Virus record (IMG/VR): IMGVR_UViG_3300037635_006220
Coordinates: 1-20,559 of that record
Reading direction: 5' to 3' (one strand)
DNA from: a virus
DNA: 20,559 bases
Position 1 is the first letter of the stretch; every line of letters starts with the position of its first letter. Below, piece by piece: positions 18,746 through 20,559 of this stretch. The notes under the pieces were generated by a model. It searched no databases and was not told where the DNA came from. It saw nothing but the letters and a program-made list of their open reading frames with translations. The translations under genes were made by a program, and so were the position numbers.

Positions 18746-20559
18746 GCAATCTCGTCCCCACGCACATCGCCCAATGATGTTGTTGCTACCCAACTATGCC
18801 CGTCCCTGTCAATTGCGTCACCACCATTACCGCCTGATGTTGATAGACTAAATTCAGAAAAACCATCGTTTCCATCATTACCCAATCCACCGCCTGCTCC
18901 GCCTCTTGCAATATCATCCCACCAAGATGTTGTTCGCACTCCACCGCCACCACCTCCCGATGTTTTTGTGCCGTCCTCAGAATCTGAAAGCAACGTTCCG
19001 CTTATAGCCGCCCAAGTGATGTTTTTTAATCCTGCTGAATTTCCTGCTCCACCGCCACCGCCTGCCCATCCACTCAATGACGTAGTTATGCCACCACCAC
19101 CGCCACCGCCACCACCACCGATAACACCGCTATTGGTTAATAAAACGTCATGCGCCAATTTTAACGCAAGACCGCCATCACCACCTGCCACAGCGCTAGA
19201 TCCACCATCACCACCCTTGCCGACAATGAAAGCGCCCGATTGAATGATGATAGTCACTGTTACGCCCGTTTTATCTGTCCATGTGCCTGTATCACAAGCC
19301 GCTGATAATGAGGTTGAGCCTATTACAACATTTGGTTCGACAATAAATTTTGCCTTATCGTTATCAGCTAATGTATATGTTTCATCCCAAAGTGTCCGTA
19401 GGTTTAAATTTTGGCAACTAACGGATATGCGTTTAGGCTTGTATCCCTCTGCCTCACTTGCCTCGTCATCTGTTAATTCTCCTCCGTAGGTGTACTCCAG
19501 CGCAGTATATTTATAGGTATCCCTATGCTCCTTGGCGCTGATGATTTGATACACTACATCCAATGGCATACCGGAGAAATCAACTACATCGCGATGGTTT
19601 ATGGACTTGCTTTGACCAACCCACACGCCCTCGCTACCCCCGTCCTTTGCGTCAAGTGAAAAGTCGATGACACGGGGTTGGTTAGAGAATCGTCTTCCCA
19701 ATGTTGTGGCGATCTGGAGAGCGCCAACTTTTGACGTATTAGACAACCAACGAGAATTGATGACTCTGATTTGATTTGATCCATATTTGGCAATTGAATC
19801 CGCATCAACACGCGCAACTGACTGACGGTAGTTGCCCACATCGTCCAATTTTAACGTGGGATTATACTGCCCAAAATTAACAAAAACTGTGGATACTCTC
19901 ATTTGTGGGTTGTCTTTAATTGAAACCGAACCCTTGATTAAATGCTCGTCCATGTTTAGCGTATTTGCTGAGTCAGGCGGTGGTCGTAATGCTGTCAATT
20001 GTATTTTTGCAGTTACCTCGTCCCACCAAAGGTAATGTGCCTTATTTTCGGATAATTCAATTAGCAGTTTTTTTACATCGTAGGGTTTTACAATTATCCC
20101 AGATAAGTTTCCTGTTAAGAAATTTTCGATCTCAGATGCCCACGAAGCAACAGAAATAAATGTTGGATCTATATTTGTATAATTTACCAATAAATCATAA
20201 ACGATCTTATCAACTGTTTCCCGTTCATAAACAAGACACTCGTGTACCGTCACACCTGATGAATGAGCCGCCTGCGTAGTGTTGTATGCTCCTCGTTCTA
20301 TTATGTCGAATGTATCATTGGTTCTCTCATATTTTATGACCTCAGAATCAAGCAAAACCCATCCATCTGCTCCGTATTCTGCGCCCTCGCCACTACCAAC
20401 ATCAAAGCTGCTGTTAGCGCCTGATGTGATTGAGCCGTCGGTCAATCCCTTGCGAACAGATGGCGCTTGCGCTTTTTTGCTACCCACCAATTTCAACGGA
20501 TCTTTACCGACAACAGACGCGCTGCCTTTTGACACATCTATTCTATCAATTACATAATG
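18742..20559 (-). CDS. Tail-tip / receptor-binding protein, C-terminal part (right edge)
   Basis: An open frame of 606 codons enters from the right edge; the N-terminus is outside (a GTG at 20535 is probably internal). Window residues below are counted from that codon. Residues 50-350 resemble siphophage tail-tip (hub) proteins: GWVLLDSEVIKYERTNDTFD, then IERGAYNTTQAAHSSGVTVH and further hub-like strands. From about 436 to 575 the protein is a glycine-rich domain with runs of up to ten glycines (VIGGGGGGGGGGITT, GWAGGGGGAGNS, TSGGGGGGVRTTSW). Such domains form polyglycine-II bundles in T-even gp38 adhesins and end many gpJ-like proteins; they contact the host receptor. The short end HSWVATTSLGDVRGDEIA follows. 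Its stop overlaps the next gene. Confidence 0.8.
   Translation of the reverse strand, partial: HYVIDRIDVSKGSASVVGKDPLKLVGSKKAQAPSVRKGLTDGSITSGANSSFDVGSGEGAEYGADGWVLLDSEVIKYERTNDTFDIIERGAYNTTQAAHSSGVTVHECLVYERETVDKIVYDLLVNYTNIDPTFISVASWASEIENFLTGNLSGIIVKPYDVKKLLIELSENKAHYLWWDEVTAKIQLTALRPPPDSANTLNMDEHLIKGSVSIKDNPQMRVSTVFVNFGQYNPTLKLDDVGNYRQSVARVDADSIAKYGSNQIRVINSRWLSNTSKVGALQIATTLGRRFSNQPRVIDFSLDAKDGGSEGVWVGQSKSINHRDVVDFSGMPLDVVYQIISAKEHRDTYKYTALEYTYGGELTDDEASEAEGYKPKRISVSCQNLNLRTLWDETYTLADNDKAKFIVEPNVVIGSTSLSAACDTGTWTDKTGVTVTIIIQSGAFIVGKGGDGGSSAVAGGDGGLALKLAHDVLLTNSGVIGGGGGGGGGGITTSLSGWAGGGGGAGNSAGLKNITWAAISGTLLSDSEDGTKTSGGGGGGVRTTSWWDDIARGGAGGGLGNDGNDGFSEFSLSTSGGNGGDAIDRDGHSWVATTSLGDVRGDEIA

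Noticed and set aside
18968-19243. Proline-rich plus-strand open frame
   Set aside because: Its proline runs are just the complement of the glycine codons in the tail-tip protein.

Overview
The window looks like part of the genome of a tailed bacteriophage or prophage, AT-rich, probably of a gammaproteobacterium. The tail-tip protein with a glycine-rich end, the two-gene (Rz/Rz1-like) spanin pair with an outer-membrane lipoprotein candidate, and the lambda Cro-like regulators point to a Gram-negative host. The host genus cannot be read from the sequence. No integrase, CI-type repressor, terminase, capsid gene, tRNA, insertion sequence or CRISPR array is visible.

Layout. (1) About 1-615, minus strand: three small genes, the first cut by the left edge. 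(2) About 615-1620: AT-rich DNA without a convincing gene, holding tandem palindromic repeats, operator-like inverted repeats and a terminator. (3) 1644-4365, minus strand: an eight-gene operon of mostly unknown small proteins, including a GP88-family cysteine-rich protein. It is read from a promoter near 4.42-4.44 kb and ends with a Cro-like gene. (4) 4445-5332: almost 0.9 kb of non-coding DNA with one copy of a dispersed repeat. (5) 5413-6679, minus strand: a second small-gene operon, with a 26-residue membrane peptide, that also ends with a Cro-like gene and a terminator. (6) 6775-7875: a single DUF932 gene with its own promoter and terminator. (7) 8362-8727: a small acidic protein. (8) 8921-11620, minus strand: a YdaS-like DNA-binding protein followed by an 812-residue Toprim primase/helicase. 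(9) 11621-11782: a divergent promoter region. (10) 11783-16691, plus strand: a recombination and replication operon (Sak4-like ATPase, DUF669 ssDNA-binding protein, Cas4/AddB-like Fe-S nuclease, DEAH helicase) with small accessory genes. (11) 16711-20559, minus strand: late genes read from the right edge, namely the end of a tail-tip/receptor-binding protein, two membrane proteins, a small unknown, holin, spanin pair and M15 endolysin. They converge on the helicase gene.

How it works together. The divergent promoters at 11.66-11.74 kb probably drive the primase arm leftwards and the recombination/helicase arm rightwards. The Sak4-like ATPase, DUF669 protein, nuclease, helicase and primase/helicase form a self-contained replication-recombination set. 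The late leftward operon supplies host recognition and lysis, its genes overlapping by 1 to about 50 bases. The left 8 kb is accessory: each of its two small-gene operons ends in a Cro-family gene that starts within an ATGA overlap. Dispersed repeats, a 42-bp identical element and a 53-bp element at 83 percent identity, recur in the spacers between these transcription units in the same order and with almost the same spacing.

Most uncertain are the functions of the small unknown proteins, the operator assignments, and whether the non-coding regions hold an origin, an RNA or only decayed genes.
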